From NCBI RefSeq assembly GCF_029263155.1, contig NZ_JAJCYB010000075.1, positions 28,247 through 92,246 on the forward strand: a stretch of 64,000 bases of DNA, written 5' to 3'. The stretch's first letter is position 1. Each line of letters starts with the position of its first letter. Positions 44,220-52,828 of this stretch are shown here, piece after piece. A program made the translations under genes and the position numbers. The DNA is from Pseudonocardia sp. (lineage in GTDB: Bacteria > Actinomycetota > Actinomycetes > Mycobacteriales > Pseudonocardiaceae). The notes under the pieces are model-generated. The model did not search any database, was not told the DNA's origin, and worked only from the letters and a program-made list of their open reading frames with translations.

Positions 44220-45029
44220 TCACGACGGCACACCCGCCCGGGCCAGCAGGGCCGCGGCCATGCGCAGGTGCACGTCGTCGACCATCTCGCCGTCGACCAC
44301 CCCGACGCCTGCCGCCCCCGCCGCGACGACGGCCCGCGCGTGCGCGATCTCCGCCTCCGACGGGGTGAAGACCTCGCGGGCGATCTCCACCTGCGTCGGG
44401 TGCAGGCAGATCTTGCCCTGGTAGCCCAGATCGCGACCGTGGCCGGCGTCGAGCCGGAACCGGTCGGGGTCACGCACCGCCACCACGGCCTGGTCGATCG
44501 CCGGGACGCCGGCCAGCCGGGCGGCCAGGGCCACCCGGCTGCGGGCGTAGAGCACCTCGTGCCCGTCCGCCGTCCGCCGCCCGCCGAGATCGGCGATGTA
44601 GTCCTCGGCACCGAAGTAGGCGGCGTCGACACCGGAGCCCAGCAGGGTACGGCAGTCGGCCACGCCCAGCGCGGTCTCCAGGCCGGCGACCACGACGGCG
44701 CCCGCGGGCAGGGTGGCGCGCACCGCGGTGAGGTCGGACTCCCGTTCCAGCTTGGGCAGCACCACCCCGGCCGCCCGCGACGCCGCCACCGCGGCGACGT
44801 CGTCGTCGAACCACGGCGATCCGGGCGGGTTCACCCGCACCAGCACCACCGTGTCGCCCGCGTCCAGGGCGTCCACCGCCTCGGCTGCGGTGCGCCGGGC
44901 GGAGTCCTTGTCCGCCGCCGCGACGGCGTCCTCGAGATCGACCGCGACCACGTCCGGCGACGACCGCGTCACCTTGGCGATCATGTCGGCCCGACCGCCC
45001 GGGACGAACAGCAGCGTGCGGACGAGCAT
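44220..45029 (-). CDS. HpcH/HpaI aldolase/CitE-like lyase
   Basis: 269-residue TIM barrel of the CitE family: LLFVPGGRADMIAKVTRSSPDVVAVDLEDAV with the metal-binding DLED, VRVNPPGSPWFDDD, VLPKLERESD, GLETALGV (catalytic/metal Glu) and DLGYQGKICLHPTQV. Such stand-alone CitE-like proteins cleave malyl-, citramalyl- or methylmalyl-CoA esters. In mycobacteria citE lies in the same leucine-type cluster as fadE19, accA1 and accD1. It begins within the end of the upstream acyl-CoA synthetase gene (1-bp overlap). Confidence 0.88.
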   Translation of the reverse strand: MLVRTLLFVPGGRADMIAKVTRSSPDVVAVDLEDAVAAADKDSARRTAAEAVDALDAGDTVVLVRVNPPGSPWFDDDVAAVAASRAAGVVLPKLERESDLTAVRATLPAGAVVVAGLETALGVADCRTLLGSGVDAAYFGAEDYIADLGGRRTADGHEVLYARSRVALAARLAGVPAIDQAVVAVRDPDRFRLDAGHGRDLGYQGKICLHPTQVEIAREVFTPSEAEIAHARAVVAAGAAGVGVVDGEMVDDVHLRMAAALLARAGVPS

Positions 45030-46960
45030 CAGCGGATGGCCGTGGCGATCGCGTCCAGCGCCGAGGGGTCCTCCATGGCGCTGGTGTCGCCGGTGGGTTC
45101 GCCGTGCACGACGACGTCGCGCAGCAGGCGGCGCATGATCTTGCCGGTGCGCGTCTTGGGCATCGCCGGGGTCACGTACACCGCGGCCAGGCCGGCGTAC
45201 CCGCCCAGCTCGCCGACGACCTGGCGGCGGATCTCCGCGGTCAGGCTGTCGGTCAGCGTCCCCTCCGCGAGCGTGACGAACGCGATCGGCACGGTGCCCT
45301 TGGTGTCGTCGGGCACGCCGACGACCGCGGCCTCCACCACCGCCGGGTGGCTCGTCACGACCGCCTCGATCTCCATCGTGGAGATCCGGTGCGCGGCCAC
45401 GTTGATGACGTCGTCGGCCCGGCCGAGCACCCACAGGTGTCCGTCGGTGTCGACCACGGCCTCGTCGTTGGTGGCGTAGCGCCCGGGGAACTTCGAGAAG
45501 TACGTGGAGTGGTAGCGGTCGTGGTCGTCCCAGACCGTGCGGGCCAGCGTCGGGAACGGGGTGAGCAGCACGAGGTTGCCCTTGGTGCCGGTCGGCACGG
45601 AGTTCCCGTCGTCGTCGACGATGTCGTAGGAGTGCCCGGGCAGCGTGGTGCCCACCGAGCCCGCCTTGAGGTCGTCAGCGCCGTAGACCGGGTAGGTCCA
45701 GGTGGAGCCGGTCTCGGTCTGCCCGTAGGCGTTGATCACCGGCACGCCGCCGCCGAGATGGGTGGAGCCCCAGGCGAACGTGTCGGCGTCGAGCGGCTCA
45801 CCCTGCACGGTGACGAGCTTGAGCTGCGGCAACGGGTGCTTCGCGGCCAGGTCGTCGCCGAACTTGCGCAGCATCCGGATCAGCGTCGGCGCGCACAGGA
45901 TCTTGGTGACGGCGTGCCGCTCGACGATCTCGTAGAACCGCTCGGTGGTGGGGGTGTCCAGCGCGCCCTCGAAGCAGACGATCGTCATGCCGCAGGCGAG
46001 CCCGCCCACGACGGCCTGGATCGGGAAGGTCAGCCAGCCGACGTCGGCGGCCACCCAGTAGACGTCGTCGTCGCCGTCGCGCCCGGCCTGCCAGTGCGCG
46101 TTGGCCCAGGTGCCGAGCAGGAACCCGCCGACGCTGTGCACCACGCCCTTGGGCGTGGACTCGGTGCCGCTGGTGAAGATCAGGAAGGCGGCCTCGTTGG
46201 GGTCCAGGGGGACGCACGGGGTGCCGTCGGGGTGCGCGGCGATCACCGCGGCGTAGGAGTGCTCGCCCTCGGTGAGGTCACGGGCCTCGCCGGTGCGGTC
46301 GATGACGATCGTCGCGAGGACGGAGTCGGCGCGCCCGCGGGCCGCGCGCAACGTGTCCAGCAGCGGCACCGCCTTGCCGCGTCGGTAGCTGGAGTCGGCG
46401 ACGATCACGGCCTTGGCCCGCGCGGCCACCAGCCGGTTGGCGACCGCGTCGACGCCGAACCCGGAGAACAGCACCGTGTAGATCGCGCCGATCCGGTTGC
46501 AGGCGTGGATCGCGGTGAACGCCTCCACGAGGTTCGGCATGTAGATGGCGACGACGTCGCCCTTCTCGACACCGAGGTCGAGCAGCCCGGCCGCGAGGCT
46601 GGACACCTCGTCGCGCAGCTCGGAGTAGGTGACGGTGCGGGTGTCGCCGGGCTCGCCCTCCCAGACCACGGCGTTGCGTCCGGCCGTGGCGGGGTCCTCG
46701 GCCCACCGGTCGACGCAGTTGTCGGCCACGTTGAGCGTGCCGCCCTCGAAGAACCTGAAGTCACCCAGCTCGCCGCTGCGCACGGTGTGCCACGGGGTGG
46801 TCCAGCGCTGCTGCTGTGCCACCCACTCCCAGTACGAGTCGGGGTCCTTCGCGTCCAGCTCACGCGCTGCGGCGATCGCGGCCACGCGTTCCGGGACGAT
46901 CCAGTCCTCGCGCAGCGGCTGCAGCGGGGTGGAGATGAGCTGGCTCAGGCTGTCGGACAT
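45029..46960 (-). CDS. Acyl-CoA synthetase (acetyl/propionyl-CoA synthetase-like)
   Basis: 643 residues, the length of AcsA/PrpE. ATP loop TSGTESTPKGVVHS (about 265), YGQTETGSTW, the hinge GRADDVINVAAHRISTMEIE and the acetylatable lysine region KTRTGKIMRRLLRDV. The N-terminal ACAS_N segment with YWEWVAQQQRW is present. It activates a short or branched acid to its CoA ester for the acyl-CoA dehydrogenase and carboxylase encoded upstream. Second-last gene of the minus-strand operon that starts at the TetR-controlled promoter. The HpcH/CitE gene follows directly. Confidence 0.9.
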   Translation of the reverse strand: MSDSLSQLISTPLQPLREDWIVPERVAAIAAARELDAKDPDSYWEWVAQQQRWTTPWHTVRSGELGDFRFFEGGTLNVADNCVDRWAEDPATAGRNAVVWEGEPGDTRTVTYSELRDEVSSLAAGLLDLGVEKGDVVAIYMPNLVEAFTAIHACNRIGAIYTVLFSGFGVDAVANRLVAARAKAVIVADSSYRRGKAVPLLDTLRAARGRADSVLATIVIDRTGEARDLTEGEHSYAAVIAAHPDGTPCVPLDPNEAAFLIFTSGTESTPKGVVHSVGGFLLGTWANAHWQAGRDGDDDVYWVAADVGWLTFPIQAVVGGLACGMTIVCFEGALDTPTTERFYEIVERHAVTKILCAPTLIRMLRKFGDDLAAKHPLPQLKLVTVQGEPLDADTFAWGSTHLGGGVPVINAYGQTETGSTWTYPVYGADDLKAGSVGTTLPGHSYDIVDDDGNSVPTGTKGNLVLLTPFPTLARTVWDDHDRYHSTYFSKFPGRYATNDEAVVDTDGHLWVLGRADDVINVAAHRISTMEIEAVVTSHPAVVEAAVVGVPDDTKGTVPIAFVTLAEGTLTDSLTAEIRRQVVGELGGYAGLAAVYVTPAMPKTRTGKIMRRLLRDVVVHGEPTGDTSAMEDPSALDAIATAIR

Positions 46961-46997
46961 CCGTGTCCTCCGGGCGTCGTCGAAATCGGTGTGGGGG

Positions 46998-48527
46998 TCA
47001 GACGGGGCTGATCGGGTGGTGCCGGCGGTGCGTGGTGCGGGTGAAGTGCTCGGCGTCGTGCAGCCGCGCGACGAGCTCGGTGCGCAGGTGTTCCGGCTCG
47101 ACGACGGCGTCGACCACGAGGTCGCTGGCCATGCGGAGCAGGTTGATGTCGGCGCGCTGCTCGGCCGAGCGGGCCTCGACGTACGCGGCGCGCTCGGTCT
47201 CGTCGGTGATCGCGGCGACCTTGTTGGCGTAGACGGCGTTGACCGACGCCTCGGCCGACATCGGCCCGATGGTGGCTGTCGGGAGCGCGATCGTGGCGCG
47301 CGGCTCGAAGCCGGGCGCGCACATCGCGTAGAAGCCCGCGGCGTAGGCCTTGCGCAGCACCACGGTGATCTTCGGGACCTCCGCGCTGGCCATCGCGGTG
47401 ATCATCTTGGCGCCGTGCCGGATGATCCCCGCGCGTTCGACGGCCACGCCGACCATGAACCCGGGCACGTCCTGCAGGAACAGCAGCGGGATGTTGAACG
47501 CGTCGCACATCGAGATGAAGCGGGTGGCCTTGTCGGCGGAGTCGACGAAGATCGCGCCGCTGCGGACCATCGGCTGGTTGGCCACGATGCCCACCACCCG
47601 GCCGTCGAGGCGGGCGAACCCGACCACCATCTCCGGCGCCCAGCGGGCCTTGATCTCGAAGAAGCTGGCGCCGTCGACGAACCGGTCGATCACGTCGCGC
47701 ACGTCGTAGGCGGCGTTCGGGTCGACCGGCACCGCGCCGTCCCAGTCCGCCCGCGACGGTGCGACCGGCTCGGCGCGCAGGGGAGGGGCGCGGAAGTCGT
47801 CGGGCAGGTAGGACAGCAGCAGCCGGGCCGCCGCGATCGCCTCCCAGTCGGCGGTGAACACCTCGTCACCACAGCCGGAGACGGTGGCGTGCATCATCGC
47901 GCCGCCCATCTCCTCCAGCGTGGTGATCTCACCGGTGGTCTTCTCCGCGATGCGCGGCGACGCGAGGTACATCGAACCGTTGCCCTCGACCATGCCGACC
48001 CAGTCGCAGAACGCCGGCATGTACGCCCCGCCCGCGGCCGACGGGCCGTGCAGGCAGCACAGCTGCGGTACCCGGCCCGACAGCTTGACCTGCAGCTGGA
48101 AGATCGCCGAGGCGCCGCGGCGGCCGGGGAAGAAGCCCATCTGGTCGGTGAGCCGCCCACCGGCGGAGTCGACGAGGTAGACCACCGGGAGCAGGTCGCG
48201 GTCGGCCCGCTCCAGGATCCGGATCTGCTTCTCGCACGTCAGCGCGCCCCACGACCCGGCCTTGACGCCGAAGTCGTGGGCGATCACCGCGACCGGGCGG
48301 CCCTCGATCCGGCCGACCCCGGTGACGACACCGTCGGCCGGCAGGTCGCCGGCCATGGCGTGGGCCATCAGCCCGTCCTCGACGAACGAGTCGACGTCGA
48401 ACAGCAGCGCGATCCGCTCGCGGACCCCCAGCTTGGTGGGCCAGCGGCTGACGTCGCCGCCGATCCGGGCCCGCTCGGCGGCATCGACGACGTCGGCCGC
48501 GGTCGGTGCGCCCGCGAACGTGGTCAC
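46998..48527 (-). CDS. Acyl-CoA carboxylase beta subunit (carboxyltransferase)
   Basis: 509-residue carboxyltransferase of the AccD/MCC-beta group: VVYLVDSAGGRLTDQMGFFPGRRGASAIF and GPSAAGGAYMPAFCDWVGMV in the N half, and RSGAIFVDSADKATRFISMCDAFN, PLLFLQDVPGFMVGVAVERAG in the C half, with oxyanion-hole glycines at both sites. It transfers CO2 from biotin to an acyl-CoA such as methylcrotonyl-, propionyl- or geranyl-CoA. GTG overlaps the dehydrogenase stop (GTGA). Confidence 0.92.
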   Translation of the reverse strand: MTTFAGAPTAADVVDAAERARIGGDVSRWPTKLGVRERIALLFDVDSFVEDGLMAHAMAGDLPADGVVTGVGRIEGRPVAVIAHDFGVKAGSWGALTCEKQIRILERADRDLLPVVYLVDSAGGRLTDQMGFFPGRRGASAIFQLQVKLSGRVPQLCCLHGPSAAGGAYMPAFCDWVGMVEGNGSMYLASPRIAEKTTGEITTLEEMGGAMMHATVSGCGDEVFTADWEAIAAARLLLSYLPDDFRAPPLRAEPVAPSRADWDGAVPVDPNAAYDVRDVIDRFVDGASFFEIKARWAPEMVVGFARLDGRVVGIVANQPMVRSGAIFVDSADKATRFISMCDAFNIPLLFLQDVPGFMVGVAVERAGIIRHGAKMITAMASAEVPKITVVLRKAYAAGFYAMCAPGFEPRATIALPTATIGPMSAEASVNAVYANKVAAITDETERAAYVEARSAEQRADINLLRMASDLVVDAVVEPEHLRTELVARLHDAEHFTRTTHRRHHPISPV

Positions 48528-49663
48528 CGGCCCATCCCGCGGGACAGGATCTCCAGCTGGATCTCGTCGGTGCCGCCTCCGATCCGCAGGATTCGTACGT
48601 CCCGGTAGTGGCGCGCGACCGGGGACTCCTCGACGAAGCCCGACCCGCCGAACAGCTGCACCGCCTCGTCGACGATCCGGCAGGCGGCCTTGGCGGCGAA
48701 GAACTTCGCCGCCGCGACGGTACGGCCCATGTCCGGGTGCTCCGAGTCGATCCGGGCGGCCGCCTGGTAGGTGATCAGGCGGGCCACGTCGAGCTCGACC
48801 TCCATCTCGGCGATCTTGTGCCGGATGGTCTGCAGGTGGGCGAGCGGGGCGCCGAACGCGTCGCGGTTCAGGACGTGCTCGCGTGCCGCGGCCAGGCACT
48901 CGGCGGCGTGCCCGACGCCCATCGCGGCGAGCACCGCGCGCTCGAGCTGGAAGGCGTCCATGATCTGGTAGAAGCCGCGGCCCTCCTCGCCGAGCACCGC
49001 GTCCGGGCCCACGGTGACGTCGTCGAGGACGACCTCGCGGGTGTCGGAGGAGTGCCAGCCCATCTTCGGCAGCGGGTTGCCCATCGACAGCCCGGGGGTG
49101 TCGGCGTCGACGAGGAACGTGGTGATCCCGCCACGGCCCGGGCCGCCGGTACGGGCGCCGACGACGATCACGTCGGCCAGCCCGGCGTTGGTGATGAACA
49201 TCTTGGTCCCGTTGAGGACCCAGCCCTCGCCGTCGCGGCGGGCGGTGCTGGTCATGCCGGCGACGTCGGAACCCGCACCCGGCTCGGTGACGGCGATCGC
49301 CGCCACCTTCTCGCCGGCCACGAGGCCCGGGAGGTAGCGCTTGCGCTGCTCGTCGGTGCCGTAGCGCACGATGTGCGGGGCGGCCATGTACGCGCTGACC
49401 AGCACGGTCACCGCGATGCCGCCGCTGGCGCGGGCGAGCTCCTCGGCGAGCAGGGTGACGGCGAGCCCGTCGGCGTCGGAACCACCGAACTCCTCGCCGG
49501 TGAGCAGGCCGAGCAGCTCGGCGTCGCCCAGTTCCTTCCACAGCTCGGCGGGGAACGTGCCCGCCCGCTCGGCGTCGTCGACCAGCGGTCGGACCTTCTT
49601 GTCCACGAACGCCCGGCACGAGGCCTGGAAGTCGAGGTGCACGTCGTCGAGTTCCCAGGCCAT
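48524..49663 (-). CDS. Acyl-CoA dehydrogenase
   Basis: 379-residue FAD flavoprotein introducing a 2,3-double bond in an acyl-CoA. Signatures: AVTEPGAGSDVAGMTSTARR, NGTKMFITNAG, and QLFGGSGFVEESPVARHYRDVRIL with IGGGTDEIQ at the C-terminus. In an isovaleryl-CoA/FadE19-type pathway it would supply methylcrotonyl-CoA to the carboxylase encoded next. First gene of the minus-strand operon; RBS ggagg is seven bases before the ATG at 49663. Divergent TetR gene. Confidence 0.93.
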   Translation of the reverse strand: MAWELDDVHLDFQASCRAFVDKKVRPLVDDAERAGTFPAELWKELGDAELLGLLTGEEFGGSDADGLAVTLLAEELARASGGIAVTVLVSAYMAAPHIVRYGTDEQRKRYLPGLVAGEKVAAIAVTEPGAGSDVAGMTSTARRDGEGWVLNGTKMFITNAGLADVIVVGARTGGPGRGGITTFLVDADTPGLSMGNPLPKMGWHSSDTREVVLDDVTVGPDAVLGEEGRGFYQIMDAFQLERAVLAAMGVGHAAECLAAAREHVLNRDAFGAPLAHLQTIRHKIAEMEVELDVARLITYQAAARIDSEHPDMGRTVAAAKFFAAKAACRIVDEAVQLFGGSGFVEESPVARHYRDVRILRIGGGTDEIQLEILSRGMGR

Positions 49664-49686
49664 GCGAATCCTCCAGAAAAATTCTC

Positions 49687-49704
49687 CGACCGACCGGTCG
49701 GTCG
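49687..49704. promoter_or_regulatory. TetR-type operator with divergent -10 elements
   Basis: CGACCGACCGGTCGGTCG is a perfect 18-bp palindrome in the intergenic region of the dehydrogenase operon and its TetR gene. TATAGT (plus, 49706-49711) and TACTAT (minus, 49707-49712) lie beside it, so the regulator would shut both directions. Confidence 0.85.
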
Positions 49705-49764
49705 ATATAGTAGGGTGCGCGGCGTGGTCGCTGTCAAGCAGGGGCAGCCGGGTCAGGAGGACGG

Positions 49765-50358
49765 GTGACGGTGCCGGGAACGCGAGCCGCAGCGCAGCGG
49801 GAGCGGGTGCTGCGGGCGTCGGTGGAGATCTTCAGCAAGCGGGGCTTCCGGGCGACCTCGATGAACGAGATCGCGGCCGGGGTCGGGCTGTCGAAACCCA
49901 CGCTGTACCACTACTTCCGCAACAAGGAGGAGCTGCTCGTCCTGATCTACCGGGACGTGCTCGACGACAGCCTCCGCATGGCCCACGAGACCGTCGCCGC
50001 GGCGCCCACGGCGCTCGACGCGGTGCGCGAGCTGCTCGTCTCGCGGGTCGTCTACACCTGCGAGAACCAGGACCTGCTCAAGATCTGCTTCGAGGAGGAG
50101 GACGAGCTGCGACCCGACCTCGCCGAGACACTGCTGGAGCGCAGGCGGGCCTTCGATGACGTGCTGGCCGACGCGGTGCTCGCCCACCTCGCCGAGCACC
50201 CGCAGGTCCGGCTCCCGATGACGCCCAAGACCTTCGTCAACACCTGCCTGGGCGCGGTCAACTGGACCTACAAGTGGTACTCGCCCCAGGGTGCCCGCAC
50301 CCCGGCCGAGCTCGGCGCCGAGATGGCGGATGTCCTGCTGCGGGCGCTCGCGCCGTAG
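49765..50358 (+). CDS. TetR-family regulator of the acyl-CoA cluster
   Basis: 197 residues. The N-terminal helix-turn-helix QRERVLRASVEIFSKRGFRATSMNEIAAGVGLSK, PTLYHYFRNKEELL is canonical; the C-terminal ligand domain with GAVNWTYKWYSPQG resembles the TetR_C of fatty-acid and cholesterol regulators (KstR2/FadR-like), where an acyl-CoA is the effector. GTG 49765 follows caggagg. It should bind the palindrome next to its own promoter. Confidence 0.9.
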   Translation: MTVPGTRAAAQRERVLRASVEIFSKRGFRATSMNEIAAGVGLSKPTLYHYFRNKEELLVLIYRDVLDDSLRMAHETVAAAPTALDAVRELLVSRVVYTCENQDLLKICFEEEDELRPDLAETLLERRRAFDDVLADAVLAHLAEHPQVRLPMTPKTFVNTCLGAVNWTYKWYSPQGARTPAELGAEMADVLLRALAP

Positions 50359-50367
50359 GCCGTTCCG

Positions 50368-50418
50368 CAACGAACGGCACCCCCGTCCACACCTGGTGGA
50401 CGGGGGTGCCGTTCGTTG
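50368..50418. terminator. Perfect 23-bp hairpin between convergent TetR and MaoC genes
   Basis: Arms at 50368-50390 and 50396-50418 pair perfectly around a 5-base loop. No T run follows; still the natural reading is a bidirectional terminator. Confidence 0.75.
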
Positions 50419-50432
50419 TCGTGGGGGCCGGT

Positions 50433-50903
50433 CTAGTCCGCGGGCTGCCTGCGCATGAAGGCGCTGCGCCGGCACCGGCAGACCAGCTCGTCGCGCTGGT
50501 TGAAGCCACGGTGCTCGAACTTCACGATCCCGGCCTCGGGACGGGACTTCGACCCCCGCGCCTCCAGGATCTCGGTCTCCACCCAGATCGTGTCGCCGGC
50601 GAACACCGGCGTGGGGAACTCGACGTCGGACATGCCGAGGTTGGCGATGGTGGTGCCCAGGGTCAGCTCCGGTACGGCGATCCCGACCACCAGCCCGACG
50701 GTGTACATGCTGTTCATCAGCGGCTTGCCGAACTCCTTGCCGGCCGAGAACTCGGCGTCGAGGTGCATCGGCTGCGGGTTCATCGTCAGGCACGTGAAGA
50801 GCACGTTGTCGGTCTCGGTGACGGTGCGCGTGACGGCGTGTTCCACCACCTCGCCGACCGTGAACTGCTCGAACCAGCGGCCGGAGAGGTTGCGTCGCGA
50901 CAT
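50433..50903 (-). CDS. MaoC-like enoyl-CoA hydratase/dehydratase
   Basis: 156-residue hot-dog protein: [42 protein letters not shown] contains the hydratase motif with catalytic Asp/Asn and His (TxxDNxxF...NPQPMH), and [22 protein letters not shown] follows. It would hydrate an unsaturated acyl-CoA, fitting the MaoC gene (Rv2499c) in the mycobacterial branched-chain cluster. ATG 50903 chosen from homolog length; a longer frame begins at 50939. Divergent from the next acyl-CoA dehydrogenase gene. Confidence 0.9.
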   Translation of the reverse strand: MSRRNLSGRWFEQFTVGEVVEHAVTRTVTETDNVLFTCLTMNPQPMHLDAEFSAGKEFGKPLMNSMYTVGLVVGIAVPELTLGTTIANLGMSDVEFPTPVFAGDTIWVETEILEARGSKSRPEAGIVKFEHRGFNQRDELVCRCRRSAFMRRQPAD

Positions 50904-50924
50904 GGGCAGAAATCTAGCGATGAC

Positions 50925-50953
50925 TTGAAAAACAAGCAACTCGTCGACATAGT
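50925..50953 (+). promoter_or_regulatory. Leaderless promoter of the second acyl-CoA dehydrogenase
   Basis: TTGAAA (50925-50930), a 17-base spacer and CATAGT (50948-50953) lie exactly six bases before the ATG at 50960. A small CTTG-AAAAA-CAAG palindrome at 50924 overlaps the -35 and may be an operator. Confidence 0.65.
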
Positions 50954-50959
50954 GGGGTG

Positions 50960-52186
50960 ATGACCAGCACCGTGGAGCGGCGTCCCGAAGTCGGTTCGAG
51001 TCCCGGGGGATCGAGTGCGGTGTACGAGGTCCCGTGGGCCTTCACCGACGAGCACCTGGAGTGGCAGCGCACCGTCGCGGCGTTCGTCGCCGACGTCGTC
51101 GCGGACGGGGCGGCGCAGCGCAGCATCGAGCGGCGCTTCGATCCCGACCTGGTCCGGGCCGCCGGGCGGCTGGGCGCGTTCGGGCTGCTGGCCCCCGAGC
51201 CGCACGGTGCGGGAGCCGACGTGCGCACGCTGTGCCTGGCCGCCGAGGAGGTGGCCACCGTCGACTCCTCGCTCGCCGTCACGATGCACGTGCAGGCGAT
51301 CAGCGTCGCGCTGTTCGCGCACCTCGCGAAGGATCAGCCCGCCCTGCTCGACGAGGTGCTGCCGCGAGCGGCCGCCGGCGAGGACTTCATCTCCTTCGGC
51401 CTCACCGAGCCCTCGGGTGGTTCCGACGCGGGCAACATCTCGACCTCCGCCCGCCGCGACGGCGACGACTGGGTGATCAACGGGTCCAAGCAGTTCATCA
51501 CCAACTCGGGCACCGAGTTCTCGCGCCACGTGATCCTGTTCGCGGCCACCGGCGAGAAGCGCGACGGTCGCCGCGCTCCGATCTCGGCGTTCCTGGTGCC
51601 GCTGGACGCGCCCGGCGTCGTCGTCGGCCCGGAGTACGCCAAGCTCGGCTGGCGCTCGTCGGACACCCACCCGCTGTTCTTCGACGATGTGCGCGTGCCG
51701 GGCACGGCGCTGCTCGGCACCGAGGGCACAGGCTACCGGGAGGCACTGGCGTTCCTCACCTGGGCGCGCATCCCGATCGCCGCGATGAGCCTGGGCCTGG
51801 CCCGCGGCTGCCTGTCCGACACGCTGCGCTTCGTGTCCGAGCGCGAGTCGTTCGGCCGGCCGCTCGCGGGCAACCAGGGCGTGTCGTTCCAGGTCGCCGA
51901 CATCGCCGCGGCCGTGGCGACGTGCCGGGTGCTCACCTACGACGCCGCCTGGAAGTACGACCGCGGGCTCCCGATCGAGCGGGAGGCGGCGGTCGCCAAG
52001 CTGGTGGCCTCGGAACTGGCCAACAAGGCCGCGTACACGGCCACCCAGCTGCAGGGCGGGTACGGGTTCATCGAGGAGACCGCGGCCACCCGGCACTACC
52101 AGGACGCGCGGATCCTGACGATCGGCGAGGGCACCTCCGAGGTCCAGCGCCTGCTCATCGCCCGCGGGCTGGGCCTGCCGCTCTGA
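50960..52186 (+). CDS. Acyl-CoA dehydrogenase (second)
   Basis: 408 residues. [21 protein letters not shown] and [13 protein letters not shown] are FAD/substrate motifs, [31 protein letters not shown] holds the usual C-terminal signature with the base region. Closest in style to short/branched-chain acyl-CoA dehydrogenases. It carries a 25-residue N-terminal extension rich in Ser/Gly. ATG 50960 is preferred over GTG 50957 by the leaderless promoter spacing. Divergently paired with the MaoC gene, suggesting consecutive steps. Confidence 0.93.
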   Translation: MTSTVERRPEVGSSPGGSSAVYEVPWAFTDEHLEWQRTVAAFVADVVADGAAQRSIERRFDPDLVRAAGRLGAFGLLAPEPHGAGADVRTLCLAAEEVATVDSSLAVTMHVQAISVALFAHLAKDQPALLDEVLPRAAAGEDFISFGLTEPSGGSDAGNISTSARRDGDDWVINGSKQFITNSGTEFSRHVILFAATGEKRDGRRAPISAFLVPLDAPGVVVGPEYAKLGWRSSDTHPLFFDDVRVPGTALLGTEGTGYREALAFLTWARIPIAAMSLGLARGCLSDTLRFVSERESFGRPLAGNQGVSFQVADIAAAVATCRVLTYDAAWKYDRGLPIEREAAVAKLVASELANKAAYTATQLQGGYGFIEETAATRHYQDARILTIGEGTSEVQRLLIARGLGLPL

Positions 52187-52261
52187 CCTGAGCCCGACGG
52201 GTCCCGACGGGTCCCGCCCCGGGCGTCGCCGGGCCTGAACCTGCTCGCGCAGACGCCGCGC

Positions 52262-52540
52262 GTCGGAGACGGCCCGACGTGCGCGAGCCTGTCGGGGTCG
52301 ACCACCGCCCGGATCGTCTGGACGCGCCCGTCGAGCACGTCGAGGACCATGACCGCGACGACGTGGCCGTCCCGGTCCCGCAGGACCGCGCCCGGCTGGT
52401 CGTTCACCACGCGGGTCCGGACGTCGACGATGCCCGCCCACCAGGGGCGCGAACGCACCGATCAGCCGGGCCACGTTGGCGGACCCGACCACCGGCCGCG
52501 GTAGGGCCGGGCCCCGATCGCCGCCGTCCTCGAGCAGCAG
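52262..52540 (-). pseudogene. C-terminal fragment of a SigJ-type ECF sigma factor
   Basis: Minus-strand remnants of the SnoaL-like C-terminal domain found in SigJ/ECF41 sigma factors: LLLEDGGDRGPALPRPVVGSANVARLIGAFAP in one frame, then after a frameshift WWAGIVDVRTRVVNDQPGAV, LRDRDGHVVAVMVLDVLDG and RVQTIRAVVDPDRLAHVG. The sigma domains proper are missing. Confidence 0.75.
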
Positions 52541-52674
52541 CCGCCGGTTTCCGCGTCCACCACCGCCACCGCGACGCGCCCGCGCGAGCGGCCGGCGAGC
52601 CGCACGGCGAGCGTGGCTCCCGCGTACCCGGCGCCGACGACCAGTACCTGGATCCCGTTCCTCGATGTGCTCAT
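52541..52674 (-). pseudogene. N-terminal fragment of an FAD/NAD(P)-dependent oxidoreductase
   Basis: ATG at 52674 opens MSTSRNGIQVLVVGAGYAGA then TLAVRLAGRSRGRVAVAVVD, the GxGxxG dinucleotide-binding fold of NDH-2-like oxidoreductases, but the match stops at about residue 45, where the sigma-factor remnant begins. A deletion appears to have joined two neighbouring genes. Confidence 0.7.
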
Positions 52675-52721
52675 ACCCACGGGACGAGACGGCACCCGCG
52701 GGTGTGACACCGCGACGCAGA

Positions 52722-52781
52722 AGGGCCCCCACGGCGGGAGCGGGTGCGAAGCGCACACCCGTCCCGCCGTGGAGGCCCCCT
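52722..52781. terminator. Imperfect hairpin after the transporter gene
   Basis: A GC-rich stem-loop of about 25 bp per arm (gggcccccacggcgggag against its partly mismatched complement) ends 48 bp from the transporter stop. Likely terminator. Confidence 0.55.
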
Positions 52782-52828
52782 GAGCGGTTCGTCCGGTACG
52801 CCGTCGATGCGTCCCGGACGCCCCACAC

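Noticed and set aside
43764..44424. Open frames on both strands across the 43.9-44.2 kb repeats
   Set aside because: Both merely translate the duplicated DNA; no ribosome site, no homology and neither frame is better preserved than the other.
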